The position numbers were made by a program, and so were the translations under genes. 64,000 nucleotides of DNA from an uncultured Saccharospirillaceae bacterium (lineage in GTDB: Bacteria > Pseudomonadota > Gammaproteobacteria > Pseudomonadales > Oceanobacteraceae). The DNA is taken from assembly GCA_947499545.1 (NCBI GenBank), contig CANMOZ010000019.1, forward strand, positions 16,160 to 80,159. The letters run 5' to 3'. Under the pieces are notes generated by a model, which was not told the origin of the DNA, ran no database searches, and saw nothing but the letters and a program-made list of their open reading frames with translations. Positions 1 to 10,046 of the stretch are shown in pieces. Position 1 is the first letter of the stretch, and each line of letters begins with the position of its first letter.

Positions 1-255
1 AGTCTTCCTGACTAACGTCCATGTCTAGCTTCCCTATCAGAGCAGTCCTTTGCTGACACATCCTGTGTCGGTTAGCACTCCCTGCTGACCTAAACCATAC
101 TCTTTTATTTGATCTTCGCAAGTTTTTTTGCGCCTCAAGTTAAGACATGTGACATAATTCTGTATAATTTGAACGCACCATGCCCTTATATGTCTATTTT
201 GAACATTGAGAAAGGTCACAACAAAAGGGTCTTATTGCGCCACTGCAGACGACCG
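1..255. other. No gene recognised at left edge
   Basis: I see no convincing coding sequence here. The short open frames lack a recognisable product or ribosome-binding site. It lies downstream of the minus-strand M48 operon and may hold its transcription end, but no clear hairpin plus T-run is visible. Confidence 0.4.
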
Positions 256-2208
256 TTAAAGGTTAGCTTCAACAACAACCGGTGGCATTGGACAACCCAA
301 TACGGTTGCAATGGCTCTAAGCGCCTGAGATTCTTCCACTCGAATAACATCGTCATAAGTTGCGATAAATAAGCATGCATTTAAGATCTTTTCCCGCTGC
401 TTTGACGACAGTTCTGCACAACGCTCAAGCGCTTTCTCTACCCCACCCATCTGCGATTCACTAAGGGCATCAGCCAAAGAAATGCCTAACTGGAAACTAG
501 CCTTTTCTAAGACTTGCTCTCTTCGTTCCCGCCCCATTCCTGACACTTTTACGAGTGCTCCAAAAATAGCACCCAGCTCGGTTTCATATTGTGATAATGA
601 AGGCTCTAATACAGGCTCAATAAAGCGTGTGGGCAGGTGCAAGACTCGATATAAGTGTTTGGTAATGGCATACAAACACCACTCAAATAAAGAAACCCTT
701 CCATCCGCTTCAATCATAGGTTTCAAATGTGAAATAAGAGATTCGAAATCGTCCTTTTTCAACTTTCTTAAAGAAGGTACAGCTAAATCGAAGAGCGTTA
801 ATTTATCTTGTATATTAGATCGCTGTAATGCTTCTGACGCCTCCAGCACCTTCGCGACCTGCGTCGGATAACATGACTTTAACCACTGTAGTTGCTTCAG
901 CTTTATCTCTTCTTCAGGCTTAAGCAACAGCACCAATGGAATCAAAAAACCGTCAGAAACGGAGTGTATCATTTGGCTTAAAGGGAGCGGCAATGCATGC
1001 AATAAACGCCTGGCGTAACGTAAATGCAGATTGGTTGGCGCCCCACCAGAACGGTACGCATCCCAAATGTCTTCAGATTTAAATTGCAACAAAGTGAAAG
1101 CCGCCGCACCTACACTGTCTAAGCGGTCTTCTGACAAGACGCCCTCCGATGGAAGTGTCCGAGCTTCCTCTTCTTGCCTCCGACTTTCCTCTTCTAACCC
1201 TTTTTTTATTAGTCTATCTTTCTTTCGCTCAACCCTAAGCCACTCACCATCCCAGTACGGTTCTAGTTTTTTGATGCGTTCTGACAACTCAGGATGCGTA
1301 GAGAACACCCTTTCGGAGAAATAGCTCGCTGCTTCACAAAAAAATAAGTGCCGTACTTCATTGGTATAGTTTCCTGGGATCGCAGTTATTGTTCCTGTGC
1401 CTAAGCGTTTTAACGCGCTGGCCAAAGCATCCGGTTGTCGCGTTAATTGTACAGAGGTAGCATCAGCATGGTATTCACGTGTTCGGCACAACCAAGCCTG
1501 AACTACCTGACTCGCCAGACCGCCCAGATATCCGATCACATAGATAAGCACGCCCGGAACAACCAAATAGGGGTGCGCTACTTTCCTTTTCCCTTTTTCA
1601 TCGACCGGCGCCAACACATTGAGCCCAAACTGAGAAATGATGGACAAGCCATAAACCACTCCTATAGCTCTCATGTTAATGAGAACATCACCATGCACAA
1701 TATGGCCAATTTCATGCGATACGACGGCCTGAAGCTCTTCTCGATTTAATCCTGTTAAGCAGCCTCGTGTCACACATATTAGACTGCTATCAATATCCTT
1801 ACCTGTAGCAAATACATTGATGCGATCCGTTTCTAACAGATAGATCAACGGCATTGGTATGCCGGCCGCAATAGACGCTTCCTCAACAACATTAAGATAT
1901 CGCTGCTCTAACAATGTACGAGGATAATCCAAAGGTTTAGCCCCCAACTTTAACGCAATTGTATGAGCACCTCTCTTCCACAAGCCTGAGTACCTGGAAT
2001 AGGTTCCCCCCAAAATGACGACAGATACGACGATGAGAACAAATCCAAATGCTTCCCAAAAAGCGAGTCGTAGAAAGAGGTATATAAAAGGCAGCAAACA
2101 GTAGGTCAAAGCAAAAGAAATGACGGCGATCATCACCAACAACAACAAAGACAAGACATAGGTATGCTTACGCGCCTGTCTTTGCCATTCAAAAAAGCTG
2201 CTACTCAT
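256..2208 (-). CDS. M48 family membrane metallopeptidase, third copy of tandem set
   Basis: 650 residues. Two N-terminal membrane segments (about residues 17-45 and 52-70) precede an M48 peptidase domain. The zinc motif HEIGH is at residues 165-169, and the third ligand lies in REYHAD (Glu245). These are the expected M48 catalytic features, so the enzyme is probably an active membrane protease. The C-terminal 300 residues are a helical region ending in a stretch (VEESQALRAIATVLGCP) that resembles TerB-like C-termini attached to some M48 proteins. It starts one base after the preceding paralog stops, so it is co-transcribed with lemA and two sister genes. Substrate is unknown; the family handles membrane-protein quality control (HtpX) or other roles. 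Confidence 0.9.
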   Translation of the reverse strand: MSSSFFEWQRQARKHTYVLSLLLLVMIAVISFALTYCLLPFIYLFLRLAFWEAFGFVLIVVSVVILGGTYSRYSGLWKRGAHTIALKLGAKPLDYPRTLLEQRYLNVVEEASIAAGIPMPLIYLLETDRINVFATGKDIDSSLICVTRGCLTGLNREELQAVVSHEIGHIVHGDVLINMRAIGVVYGLSIISQFGLNVLAPVDEKGKRKVAHPYLVVPGVLIYVIGYLGGLASQVVQAWLCRTREYHADATSVQLTRQPDALASALKRLGTGTITAIPGNYTNEVRHLFFCEAASYFSERVFSTHPELSERIKKLEPYWDGEWLRVERKKDRLIKKGLEEESRRQEEEARTLPSEGVLSEDRLDSVGAAAFTLLQFKSEDIWDAYRSGGAPTNLHLRYARRLLHALPLPLSQMIHSVSDGFLIPLVLLLKPEEEIKLKQLQWLKSCYPTQVAKVLEASEALQRSNIQDKLTLFDLAVPSLRKLKKDDFESLISHLKPMIEADGRVSLFEWCLYAITKHLYRVLHLPTRFIEPVLEPSLSQYETELGAIFGALVKVSGMGRERREQVLEKASFQLGISLADALSESQMGGVEKALERCAELSSKQREKILNACLFIATYDDVIRVEESQALRAIATVLGCPMPPVVVEANL

Positions 2209-2209
2209 G

Positions 2210-4162
2210 TTAACTTTGACTTTTCAAAAGAGGTGGCATGGGGCATCCCAAACCCGAAGCGACCACTCGAATGACTTGGGACTCTTCAATGCGCAGAACA
2301 TGATCGTAATTGGCTATCTCAATACAGGCTGATAATAATTTTTTCCGTTTAAATTCTGGCAAGGTTGCACAATCACTCAAGGCATCATCCAAACGTTCAG
2401 CACATTGTTTCCACTCGATTCTCTTCAGTGTCAAATTAAAGTATGGACCGATTTTATTCAAGGCTGATTGGGTACGGTCAAGACTCATTGCAGACACATG
2501 ACAAATACTTGAGACAATGACATTAATAGATGAATGATACAGCTTAAAACTCTTCCCCTGATCAAAGGAGCCAAATCGTTTTTTTGTAAATAGTACACGA
2601 TAAAGGTGTTTCAGCAACGCATGCAGGCTCCACTCCAGTAACGCCATTCGGCGATCAAGTCTAATAATGTGATTCACATGCTCTAATAATTCATCAAACT
2701 GATCGCGACGCAACCGCCTGAGAGAAGGAACCATCAAATCAAAGAGTGAGAGTACATCCTGAATCCTGGATTGTTCTAATGCCAAAGCAGCTGTTTCTAT
2801 TCGCCGCAGCTCCATTGGATACACTTCTTGTATATATTTAAGCTTTTCTGGGTAACATTCACTTCCAGGCGTCATCAACAAAGCGAGCACAAGATAGCCA
2901 TTTGCTTGTTTAGTATGCATCAATTGCGCTAACTGCATCGGCAGCATTGCAACCAGTGACTTGGCATAAGCGAGGTGTTCCGCATCAGGCTCGCTTGAAT
3001 GATTGAATGCGGATAATAAATCTTGATTCGTAAACGTCATAAATTGAAAAGCAGACCCACCCGATCGTTTTAGTTCGTATTCGTCAACAGGGCCTTCTGA
3101 AGTGATTTGTCTAGCATTTTCTTTTAGAGTATAAATGCCATCTTCGTAGATACCTTCCAATGGGCGGTCATCATGTTTAATAATAGGAGAGAAACGTCCA
3201 TTCCAACCTGGGTCTAGTTTCCGTATACGGCTCATGATTGTGGGATGTGTCGAGAAGATACGCTCCGAAAAGAAATAGGCGGCTTCACAAAAAAACATAT
3301 GCCTCACTTCATGATTGGTTTGCACAGGCACAACCGCGTTTGAATCTTTTGAAATATATTTTAGTGCTCCTGCCAAAGTGTCTTTTTCTCGTGTTATTTT
3401 TACGGCAGTCGCATCCGCAAAAGCGATGCGAGTTCGACACAACCAAGCTTGTAATATTTGCCCTGATAGATTTCCTACAAACCCCATCAGATACACCCAA
3501 AACCCTAAAAATGCCAAAGGCAATAGAATCACCATTAGACCACTGCGTACGTCATACAGGGGCAATATCATTTTAACGCCTATTTTTGAAACCAATGACA
3601 GGCCAAAGACGTAGCCAACCGCCTTAAAATTTATTTTAGAACTGCCGTCTATGATATGGCTCATTGCCTGCGCGACCACGGCTTCAAGCTCTCGCCGGTT
3701 CAACGTATTCAAACAACCTCGTGTTAAGCAAATGGCTGTATCTTCTGGAGATACCCCAACTGAAAAGGCATTTATATTCCGAGTTTCAAATAAAAATGTA
3801 CTGGGCATAGGAATGCCCGCTGCGATTGAGACTTCTTCTACAACATTTAAATATCGCTGTTCAAACTCAGTGGTAGGCTCCCACATAGGTTCGGCGTCCA
3901 AACGTTTCATTAACCCCAAAGCGCCCTGACGAGTTAAACGCCATTGACACCATGCCGCGCCGCCCCCAACGATGCCAATTATGGAGACTAACGCCCACAC
4001 AAATACTTGCGAAAAAGAAACCTTAATAAAAACTGCCAAGCTCGCATATATCGACCAGCTAGTGAACAAGGCAATAAATAGGATACATACAATAAACAGC
4101 AAAAAAATCAGAGCACTTTTTCTTTGATGATTTTTTTGCTCAAAGAAAAAACCGGCTTTCAT
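2210..4162 (-). CDS. Catalytically dead M48 paralog (pseudoprotease), second copy
   Basis: Also 650 residues and alignable end to end with both neighbours: the same N-terminal membrane pair, the same EQRYLNVVEE and SIAAGIPMP blocks, and the same C-terminal helical region. The zinc site is gone. The position of HEIGH is QAMSH (residues 165-169), and the REYHAD block has become RIAFAD, so the first His, the catalytic Glu and the third ligand are all replaced. The frame is intact over 650 codons with no stop, which argues for a retained non-enzymatic role rather than simple decay. It lies two bases after the active first paralog and one base before the active third. A regulatory or scaffolding subunit is my inference. 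Confidence 0.88.
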   Translation of the reverse strand: MKAGFFFEQKNHQRKSALIFLLFIVCILFIALFTSWSIYASLAVFIKVSFSQVFVWALVSIIGIVGGGAAWCQWRLTRQGALGLMKRLDAEPMWEPTTEFEQRYLNVVEEVSIAAGIPMPSTFLFETRNINAFSVGVSPEDTAICLTRGCLNTLNRRELEAVVAQAMSHIIDGSSKINFKAVGYVFGLSLVSKIGVKMILPLYDVRSGLMVILLPLAFLGFWVYLMGFVGNLSGQILQAWLCRTRIAFADATAVKITREKDTLAGALKYISKDSNAVVPVQTNHEVRHMFFCEAAYFFSERIFSTHPTIMSRIRKLDPGWNGRFSPIIKHDDRPLEGIYEDGIYTLKENARQITSEGPVDEYELKRSGGSAFQFMTFTNQDLLSAFNHSSEPDAEHLAYAKSLVAMLPMQLAQLMHTKQANGYLVLALLMTPGSECYPEKLKYIQEVYPMELRRIETAALALEQSRIQDVLSLFDLMVPSLRRLRRDQFDELLEHVNHIIRLDRRMALLEWSLHALLKHLYRVLFTKKRFGSFDQGKSFKLYHSSINVIVSSICHVSAMSLDRTQSALNKIGPYFNLTLKRIEWKQCAERLDDALSDCATLPEFKRKKLLSACIEIANYDHVLRIEESQVIRVVASGLGCPMPPLLKSQS

Positions 4163-4164
4163 GC

Positions 4165-6117
4165 CTAGACTGCAGATTGTCTAATAATAGGGGGTATAGG
4201 GCATCCTAAAAGCGTCGCAATGGCTCTCAAAATCTGAGATTCTTCAACCGTCACTTGTTGATCAAATTCAACCATTTCAACACAAGCTTTTAATATTAAC
4301 TCTCGATCAAAATCGATCAGTTGAGAGCAACGAGACAATGCCTTATCGACCGCAGCAAATGGCAACATTTTTTCTGGCAGCCTGCACTCCACTCCTAGCA
4401 ATTTGGATGCATTTTCTAAAGCTATTTTACATTTATCAGAAGGCATTTTAGTTGCTATGCAAAGCGTCTGCATAACAAGTTCAACCTCTTCTTTAGAACG
4501 CTTAATGGTGAAATTCAGGTCAAGGCCTTGTTTAGCTTTCGGAACAAAGAGTACGCGAAACAGACTTTTTGAAAGCGAAAATAAGCACCATTCAAATAAT
4601 GTAACTTTTTTATCTGCTTTGATTAGTTCCAACATCTGTTTGAGAAGCGTTTTAAACTCGGTTTCATTTAAACGCCTTAATGCGGGCACGAGCAAATCAA
4701 AAATCGACAGTACATCCTGCATTTTTGCCTCTTTTAGAGCTTCTTTTGCCTGCATGGCTTTTGCTGAAAGCCTGTGATCATACTGTTTGATGATGCCAAG
4801 CTGTTGCAGCTGCTCATCAGGGTCATCAGAAAGCAATAGAGCGAATAGAACTGCTGGTGCATTATCTTTTTCATGGACCATCGTAGAAATCGCAAAAGGC
4901 AACCCAAACATGAGTTCTCGAGCATAATTCAGGTGATCATCACCAGGATTTCCCGTTGCTTTAAATGCCCGTTCGATATCCATAGCTGAAAACTGTAACA
5001 TTGAAAAAGCGGCGGCACCGACAGCCATGGTGGCAGACTCCGATAGGGCTCCATCAGGGCCCACAGGGCGCTCTTGTGCTTCTCGCACATGAGCCAAGGG
5101 GACTTCCTCTTGCACCTCTCGTGGAATAAATTCGTAATCCCAACCCGGTTCAAGCTTTAGAATTCTCTTTTCAATTGGCGGGTGCGTGGAGAATACACGA
5201 TTAAACGACTGAACGGCCGCTTCACAAAAAAACATATGCCGCATCTCAATTGCCGCCGCTCCAGACACCTGCGTGCCTGACGACCCACCAATGCGCTTTA
5301 GAGCATCCGCCAGCGATTGTGGATTACGTGTAAATTGCACCGCAGCAGCGTCCGCATGATACTCACGAGTACGACTCAACAAAGACTGTATAATTTGCGC
5401 AGCAAATGCACCGACATAACCGATGATCATCAAGGCAATCCCGGCAATGGCGATACGGCCATCTCGTGAATCACTAGAGCGACTTGAGTGCCCACCGCGA
5501 GAACCATGAACCATTAATTCGCCCAACTGAGTGAGAAGCGAGATGCCGAAAATAACGCCCATCGCTCTAAGATTTATACGAGTATCGCCATGCACAATAT
5601 GACCTAACTCGTGACCGATAATGGCTTCAAGTTCTGCCCTAGGCATGCATTGTAGGCAACCTCGTGTCACACAGACCAAAGCATCTTTTGTTGAATACCC
5701 TGCTGCGAAAGCATTGACGGTAGGTGTTTCTAAAATGTATATCTGAGGAACAGGTATACCCGCTGCAATCGAAATTTCTTCAACCACATTGAGGTAACGC
5801 TTTTCAAGGTTCGTTTGAGGGTCTACTAGCTCGTCCGCCCCAATTAATTGGGCCACTTTATAGGCCCCTCCCTTTGATAGGCTCAACACTCGGTAGTACA
5901 TACCACCCAAAATAAAGGGCGTCATCAGTGCTAAAGCGATCAGGAATAAATCTGTATAAGGCGGAGGGGCAGGCGCATCAGGCTCAAACTGCCAAGCCCA
6001 ATGAACACAGAGTGCCATTAGCGCAGACGTGGCGACAATAACAACGCAAAACCCGACATACAACATTCGGGTTTGCGCACGAGCAGAGCGCTGCCAATCA
6101 AAGAAGCTTCGGCTCAT
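4165..6117 (-). CDS. M48 family membrane metallopeptidase, first copy of tandem set
   Basis: 650 residues. Membrane segments lie near residues 18-40 and 57-77. The zinc motif HELGH is at 169-173 and the third ligand is in REYHAD (Glu252), so all catalytic residues are present. A Ser/Gly/Arg-rich insert near residues 205-220 distinguishes it from its sisters. The C-terminal half matches the TerB-like region of the other copies. It follows lemA by 14 bases; LemA-M48 pairing is common in bacteria and suggests joint function at the inner membrane. The equal length of all three copies suggests tandem duplication followed by divergence. Confidence 0.9.
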   Translation of the reverse strand: MSRSFFDWQRSARAQTRMLYVGFCVVIVATSALMALCVHWAWQFEPDAPAPPPYTDLFLIALALMTPFILGGMYYRVLSLSKGGAYKVAQLIGADELVDPQTNLEKRYLNVVEEISIAAGIPVPQIYILETPTVNAFAAGYSTKDALVCVTRGCLQCMPRAELEAIIGHELGHIVHGDTRINLRAMGVIFGISLLTQLGELMVHGSRGGHSSRSSDSRDGRIAIAGIALMIIGYVGAFAAQIIQSLLSRTREYHADAAAVQFTRNPQSLADALKRIGGSSGTQVSGAAAIEMRHMFFCEAAVQSFNRVFSTHPPIEKRILKLEPGWDYEFIPREVQEEVPLAHVREAQERPVGPDGALSESATMAVGAAAFSMLQFSAMDIERAFKATGNPGDDHLNYARELMFGLPFAISTMVHEKDNAPAVLFALLLSDDPDEQLQQLGIIKQYDHRLSAKAMQAKEALKEAKMQDVLSIFDLLVPALRRLNETEFKTLLKQMLELIKADKKVTLFEWCLFSLSKSLFRVLFVPKAKQGLDLNFTIKRSKEEVELVMQTLCIATKMPSDKCKIALENASKLLGVECRLPEKMLPFAAVDKALSRCSQLIDFDRELILKACVEMVEFDQQVTVEESQILRAIATLLGCPIPPIIRQSAV

Positions 6118-6131
6118 CGTTACGACTTAGG

Positions 6132-6719
6132 TCAAAATTTAACTTCAGGTGCTTTTTGAATTTCCGCTTTATCCTCAAACTCCAACAAAGCAGCATCCTG
6201 TGTAAATCCAGTTTTTCCAGCAACAATGTTATTTGGAAAGCTTTGACGGTAAACATTGAAGACCATCACCGCATCGTTATAACACTGGCGAGCAGCCGCC
6301 ACGCGGTTTTCAGTACTGGAAAGCTCTTCCATCACCTGCAACATGGTTGAGTCAGCTTTTAAGTCCGGATAAGCCTCAACGACCACATTTAACCCCCCCA
6401 GTGCTGACGTAAGAGCCTGCTCAGCATTGCCCAAAGAGGCTATATCGCCAGGGTTTAAGGTAGACATTGCTTTTTCCAGCACTTGGGCAGCCGAGTTCCG
6501 GGCACTGATGACTCGATCAAGAGTCTCTTGCTCATGCTTCAAATAACCTTTGGCCGTATTCACCAAATTTGGAATCAATTCATGTCGTCTTTTTAATTGA
6601 ACATCAATCTGTGCGAATGCATTTTTATACTCATTTTTTCTTGCAACCAGACCGTTATAGATGGTTATTAACCAAACGATCAGAGCGGCAATAATGCCTA
6701 AAATAATCCAACCTTCCAT
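6132..6719 (-). CDS. lemA: LemA family protein
   Basis: I start this gene at the ATG at 6719 because AGAGGTG sits just upstream and the product then begins with one membrane segment (residues 3-20), as LemA proteins do. The signature block YNGLVARKNEYKNAFAQIDV, followed by LKRRHELIPNLV, identifies the family. The rest is a long helical bundle. Length of about 195 residues is normal. LemA proteins are membrane-anchored with an unclear function; this one heads the operon of three M48 proteins. A longer in-frame start exists at 6770 but adds a tail with no family match. Confidence 0.9.
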   Translation of the reverse strand: MEGWIILGIIAALIVWLITIYNGLVARKNEYKNAFAQIDVQLKRRHELIPNLVNTAKGYLKHEQETLDRVISARNSAAQVLEKAMSTLNPGDIASLGNAEQALTSALGGLNVVVEAYPDLKADSTMLQVMEELSSTENRVAAARQCYNDAVMVFNVYRQSFPNNIVAGKTGFTQDAALLEFEDKAEIQKAPEVKF

Positions 6720-6817
6720 CTTCGCACCTCTGCACTGGGGACTCTTTGGAGCATAATGGAAAAGTCCCAAAAGTACTAGTCAACCTGCTGGGGGCCGCTA
6801 ACCTGTTCTCAAATAAC

Positions 6818-6840
6818 AAAAAAACCGGCTTACGCCGGCT
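6818..6840 (-). terminator. Rho-independent terminator of rpoS
   Basis: On the minus strand a CCGGC/GCCGG stem with a 4-base loop is followed by seven T residues. It lies 40 bases past the rpoS stop codon, between rpoS and lemA, and so separates the two transcription units. Confidence 0.85.
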
Positions 6841-6879
6841 CTATGTTTCATTCAAGTCATTGATATGTCTATTGCAGCT

Positions 6880-7890
6880 TCAGCGCACACTGCCAAACAA
6901 TGTTTTACCGTTAAGCCCTTGTTTTTCCAAAATTTCTCTCAACCTTTTTAAGGCTTCCACCTGAATTTGGCGAACGCGCTCTCGTGTTAACCCAATCTCT
7001 CGGCCTACCTCTTCCAAGGTGCTGGTTTCATACCCTCTAAGACCAAAACGCCTTGAGACGACTTCACATTGCTTTTCTGTAAGCTGGCAGAGCCACTCAT
7101 CAATACTTGAGCGAATATCATCATCCTGCAACACCTCGCAAGGGTCACTTTGATGCTCATCAGCGATTGTATCTAAAACGGATTTATCGGTATCAAACCC
7201 CAAGGGTGAGTCGACCGATGTCACACGCTCATTAAGGCTAAGCATCCTTTTAACATCGTCAACGGGTTTGTCCAATAACTCGGCTATTTCTTCCGCAGTA
7301 GGTTCATGATCAAGTTTTTGGGTAAGTTCACGAGCAGCTCGCAAGTAAACATTTAACTCTTTCACAACATGGATGGGAAGGCGTATGGTCCGGGTTTGAT
7401 TCATGATGGCCCGTTCAATGGTTTGCCTAATCCACCAAGTGGCGTAAGTAGAAAATCTAAAGCCTCTTTCAGGGTCGAATTTTTCAACGGCTCGTATCAG
7501 ACCCAAGTTACCTTCTTCAATAAGATCAAGCAGTGACAAGCCACGATTGACATAGCGCCTTGAAATTTTAACCACCAGGCGGAGGTTACTCTCTATCATG
7601 CGCTTTCGACCTTGCTCATCGCCTTTGCGCGCTAAGCGAGCAAAGAAGACCTCCTCTTCAGGCGTCAACAATGGCGAAAAGCCAATCTCATTGAGGTAAA
7701 GCTGGGTAGCATCTAACGTTTTTTGAAGGTCTGGATCTCGATCTCGATTTTGAGTTAAGCGAGTTAACTCTTCGTCCTCACTGGATTCGTTCTCATTCGA
7801 ATCACTATCTTCGATGGGCAGATCATCGAGAGCCATATCGTCTTCAGCGACGTTTGCATCGTCAGCTTGATACTCCCTTTGTAAGGCCAT
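6880..7890 (-). CDS. rpoS: RNA polymerase sigma factor RpoS
   Basis: 336 residues, the usual size. An acidic N-terminus precedes sigma region 1.2 (about 53-85), region 2 including the -10 recognition block (about 90-165, with [17 protein letters not shown]), region 3, and a region 4 helix-turn-helix near residues 285-325 ([20 protein letters not shown]). This is the stationary-phase and general stress sigma factor. It lies immediately downstream of nlpD as in other gammaproteobacteria, where the main rpoS promoter is inside nlpD; that arrangement is likely here too. It ends before a strong terminator. Confidence 0.97.
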   Translation of the reverse strand: MALQREYQADDANVAEDDMALDDLPIEDSDSNENESSEDEELTRLTQNRDRDPDLQKTLDATQLYLNEIGFSPLLTPEEEVFFARLARKGDEQGRKRMIESNLRLVVKISRRYVNRGLSLLDLIEEGNLGLIRAVEKFDPERGFRFSTYATWWIRQTIERAIMNQTRTIRLPIHVVKELNVYLRAARELTQKLDHEPTAEEIAELLDKPVDDVKRMLSLNERVTSVDSPLGFDTDKSVLDTIADEHQSDPCEVLQDDDIRSSIDEWLCQLTEKQCEVVSRRFGLRGYETSTLEEVGREIGLTRERVRQIQVEALKRLREILEKQGLNGKTLFGSVR

Positions 7891-7993
7891 AATGTCTTCT
7901 CACCCTTGTTATAGTTGTCAGCGGCTAGCTGATGAATCCAACATTTATGCCACTTCGACAACGGGTTGAATGACGCCCCTTCGAGCTTTTTAG

Positions 7994-8818
7994 CTACCCA
8001 TTACGAGGCAGCAAGCGCAAGGGATTCACAGGCTTGCCCTTACGACGCACCTCAAAGTGCAATCGCGCATGTTGAGTATCATCTTTACTCAACTGGGCAA
8101 TGGTTTGCCGTGCCTGGACAATGTCATTCTCTTTCACCAAGACTTTGTGGTTATTGGCGTAGGCGCTTAGATAAAGTCCGTTGTGATCAATAATCACCAA
8201 CTGACCATACCCTCTTGGCCCAACGCCAGCGAAGACAACCTTACCCGCAGCAGCAGCCCTCACAGACTGGCCAAGCTCGCCCTTGATATCAATCCCCTTA
8301 TTTACGGGTGATTTCGTTGAAAAATTGGCGACAACCCTGCCTGAAATGGGCCAATGCCACTTAACATTTGTTTTCAAATGCCCTGGTGGTGAGTGGGGCT
8401 TGGGGGTTGGCGCAGGCCTAGTTTGCTTGCCTGACGCAACTTTTGGTTTATTTGACGGTTTACTGGCAACCGTTGGGACTTTATTGTGAGGTTTTGTATA
8501 TTGTCTCGATGCTTCTTTCAATGTGATTTTTTGACCAGGGTAAATCACATAGGGAGAGGGTATGTTGTTAGCGCTCGCCAACTTCCGGTAATCCAGATCT
8601 GCTTGGAGTGCAATCCCAAAAAGCGTATCACCTCTACGAACCACATAATCAGACCCTGCTGGCACATACTGGGTACCCGAGAATTTGTTTTCTATAGAAA
8701 CAAAACCGCCAGCACACCCAACTAACGTTAAGCTACAGAACGTAACGAAAATAAGGGGCTTTGAATAACAACGTTCAGCGATTTGACGGAGGTACAACAG
8801 CACATTCAAGGTCCTCAC
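7994..8818 (-). CDS. nlpD: NlpD-type lipoprotein, LysM plus degenerate LytM domain
   Basis: About 274 residues. A lipobox (LVGC, about residues 32-35) marks an outer-membrane lipoprotein. A LysM domain follows (about 57-100, DYVVRRGDTLFGIA), then a Pro/Lys-rich linker, and a C-terminal M23/LytM fold (about 150-270). The metal-binding residues of active M23 enzymes are not kept: the HxGxD position reads NKGID and the HxH position reads RLH. That matches E. coli NlpD, which activates the amidase AmiC rather than cutting peptidoglycan. The start is uncertain: GTG at 8818 has no clear ribosome site, and GTG at 8803 with AGGACC upstream is an alternative. Confidence 0.93.
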   Translation of the reverse strand: MRTLNVLLYLRQIAERCYSKPLIFVTFCSLTLVGCAGGFVSIENKFSGTQYVPAGSDYVVRRGDTLFGIALQADLDYRKLASANNIPSPYVIYPGQKITLKEASRQYTKPHNKVPTVASKPSNKPKVASGKQTRPAPTPKPHSPPGHLKTNVKWHWPISGRVVANFSTKSPVNKGIDIKGELGQSVRAAAAGKVVFAGVGPRGYGQLVIIDHNGLYLSAYANNHKVLVKENDIVQARQTIAQLSKDDTQHARLHFEVRRKGKPVNPLRLLPRNG

Positions 8819-9032
8819 AAATGACTTGCCAAAAGGCGCTAAGTTAAGTGCATGTCCAGCTTAGCGGAACTTTTGTAAGAAGAAAAAAATATTAAATCGT
8901 TACAAAAAAGGGGCGAGGAGGGTAAGCCCTGTATCATTTAACTGCCCAGGTGTGCTTTTTTTGACAGCCATCACATTATGAGATTTGCCAAATCACACTC
9001 CTCCCCACTTTCACATCAAGACTCTTGAACAA

Positions 9033-10013
9033 TCAAGATGCCTGGGGAGCCTTATCAGTACGCCCAACGTATTCAATTAGCAAAACGGTGGCCATCCCCA
9101 GCAATCCTAAAAGAAGCACCAACATCCACTGCGACGCCTCACCTGAAAGCTGTTCAAATGTCCATGGCATAACATTTTCTTGCAGCAAGGGTTTTTGATT
9201 GCCTTGTCGATCCAGGCGAAAACTTAAGGTGTTCTTCCATGGCCAAACCTTAACTAAGGCACCTAACATAATGCCTGTCAGCAGCCCCAACGTTTCATTA
9301 TGGTAATGATGCAGCAAGTAACTCAGCAACCGTACAAAGCTAAGCAACCCAATAATGGCGCCCACTGCAAAACAGATGAGTAACGCGATATCCAAGGACT
9401 TAACCGCTGCGATTAAGCCCGAATACAAACCCATCATCAGCAATATAAACGAACCCGAAATGCCAGGTAGAATCATGGCGCAAATGGCAATCATCCCTCC
9501 AAAGAATAGGGTCACAGCGGTGACAGGCGTTTCGGTTGGCGATAGAAAGCCTACCGCAATTCCAAGCGCCAATCCTCCCAAGCCAATCACCAGAACTTTT
9601 AGGGAATGCGTTTCAATTCTACGGCTAATCATCCAGCTCGAGGCCAAGATCAATCCAAAAAAATACCCCCACAAAAGGGGGGCATGGTGTTCTAACCCAT
9701 AATGAATGGCATTTGCGAGACTAAAAATGCTCACCAATACACCGGAAAAAATGAGCGTTAAAAATGTCCCATCAATGGCTTTCCAAACCGATGAGAAGCC
9801 TTCTTTTTTCCAAATAGCCCATAAGCGAAGATCGAAACTGCTTAATGCATCAATCAGCCGTTCATAGCGCCCAGAAATAAAAGCGATAGTGCCACCAGAA
9901 ACACCAGGAACGACATCGGCTGCCCCCATGGCAACACCTGTTAACCAGGTCATAAAGGGTTCTTTCTTAGATGATGCCTGAGTTGTTGACGTGGAATTCA
10001 TGCCGTTTTTCAC
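9033..10013 (-). CDS. DUF368 membrane protein (undecaprenyl-phosphate translocase family)
   Basis: 326 residues, very hydrophobic, with roughly nine membrane segments. The N-terminal GAADVVPGVSGGTIAFI block and a second MILPGISGSFILLMMG block are the paired signatures of DUF368. Members of this family have been reported as undecaprenyl-phosphate flippases (PopT) that recycle the lipid carrier for wall synthesis; applying this here is by family. It lies between nlpD and pcm on the same strand. The start could be GTG 10013 or ATG 10001; neither has a strong ribosome site. Confidence 0.88.
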   Translation of the reverse strand: MKNGMNSTSTTQASSKKEPFMTWLTGVAMGAADVVPGVSGGTIAFISGRYERLIDALSSFDLRLWAIWKKEGFSSVWKAIDGTFLTLIFSGVLVSIFSLANAIHYGLEHHAPLLWGYFFGLILASSWMISRRIETHSLKVLVIGLGGLALGIAVGFLSPTETPVTAVTLFFGGMIAICAMILPGISGSFILLMMGLYSGLIAAVKSLDIALLICFAVGAIIGLLSFVRLLSYLLHHYHNETLGLLTGIMLGALVKVWPWKNTLSFRLDRQGNQKPLLQENVMPWTFEQLSGEASQWMLVLLLGLLGMATVLLIEYVGRTDKAPQAS

Positions 10014-10046
10014 TGTTACTGATTACATAATGGGTGTAGACGAAAC

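Noticed and set aside
7994-8818. NlpD as an active endopeptidase
   Set aside because: Key metal-binding His residues of the LytM domain are replaced, as in known activator-type NlpD proteins.
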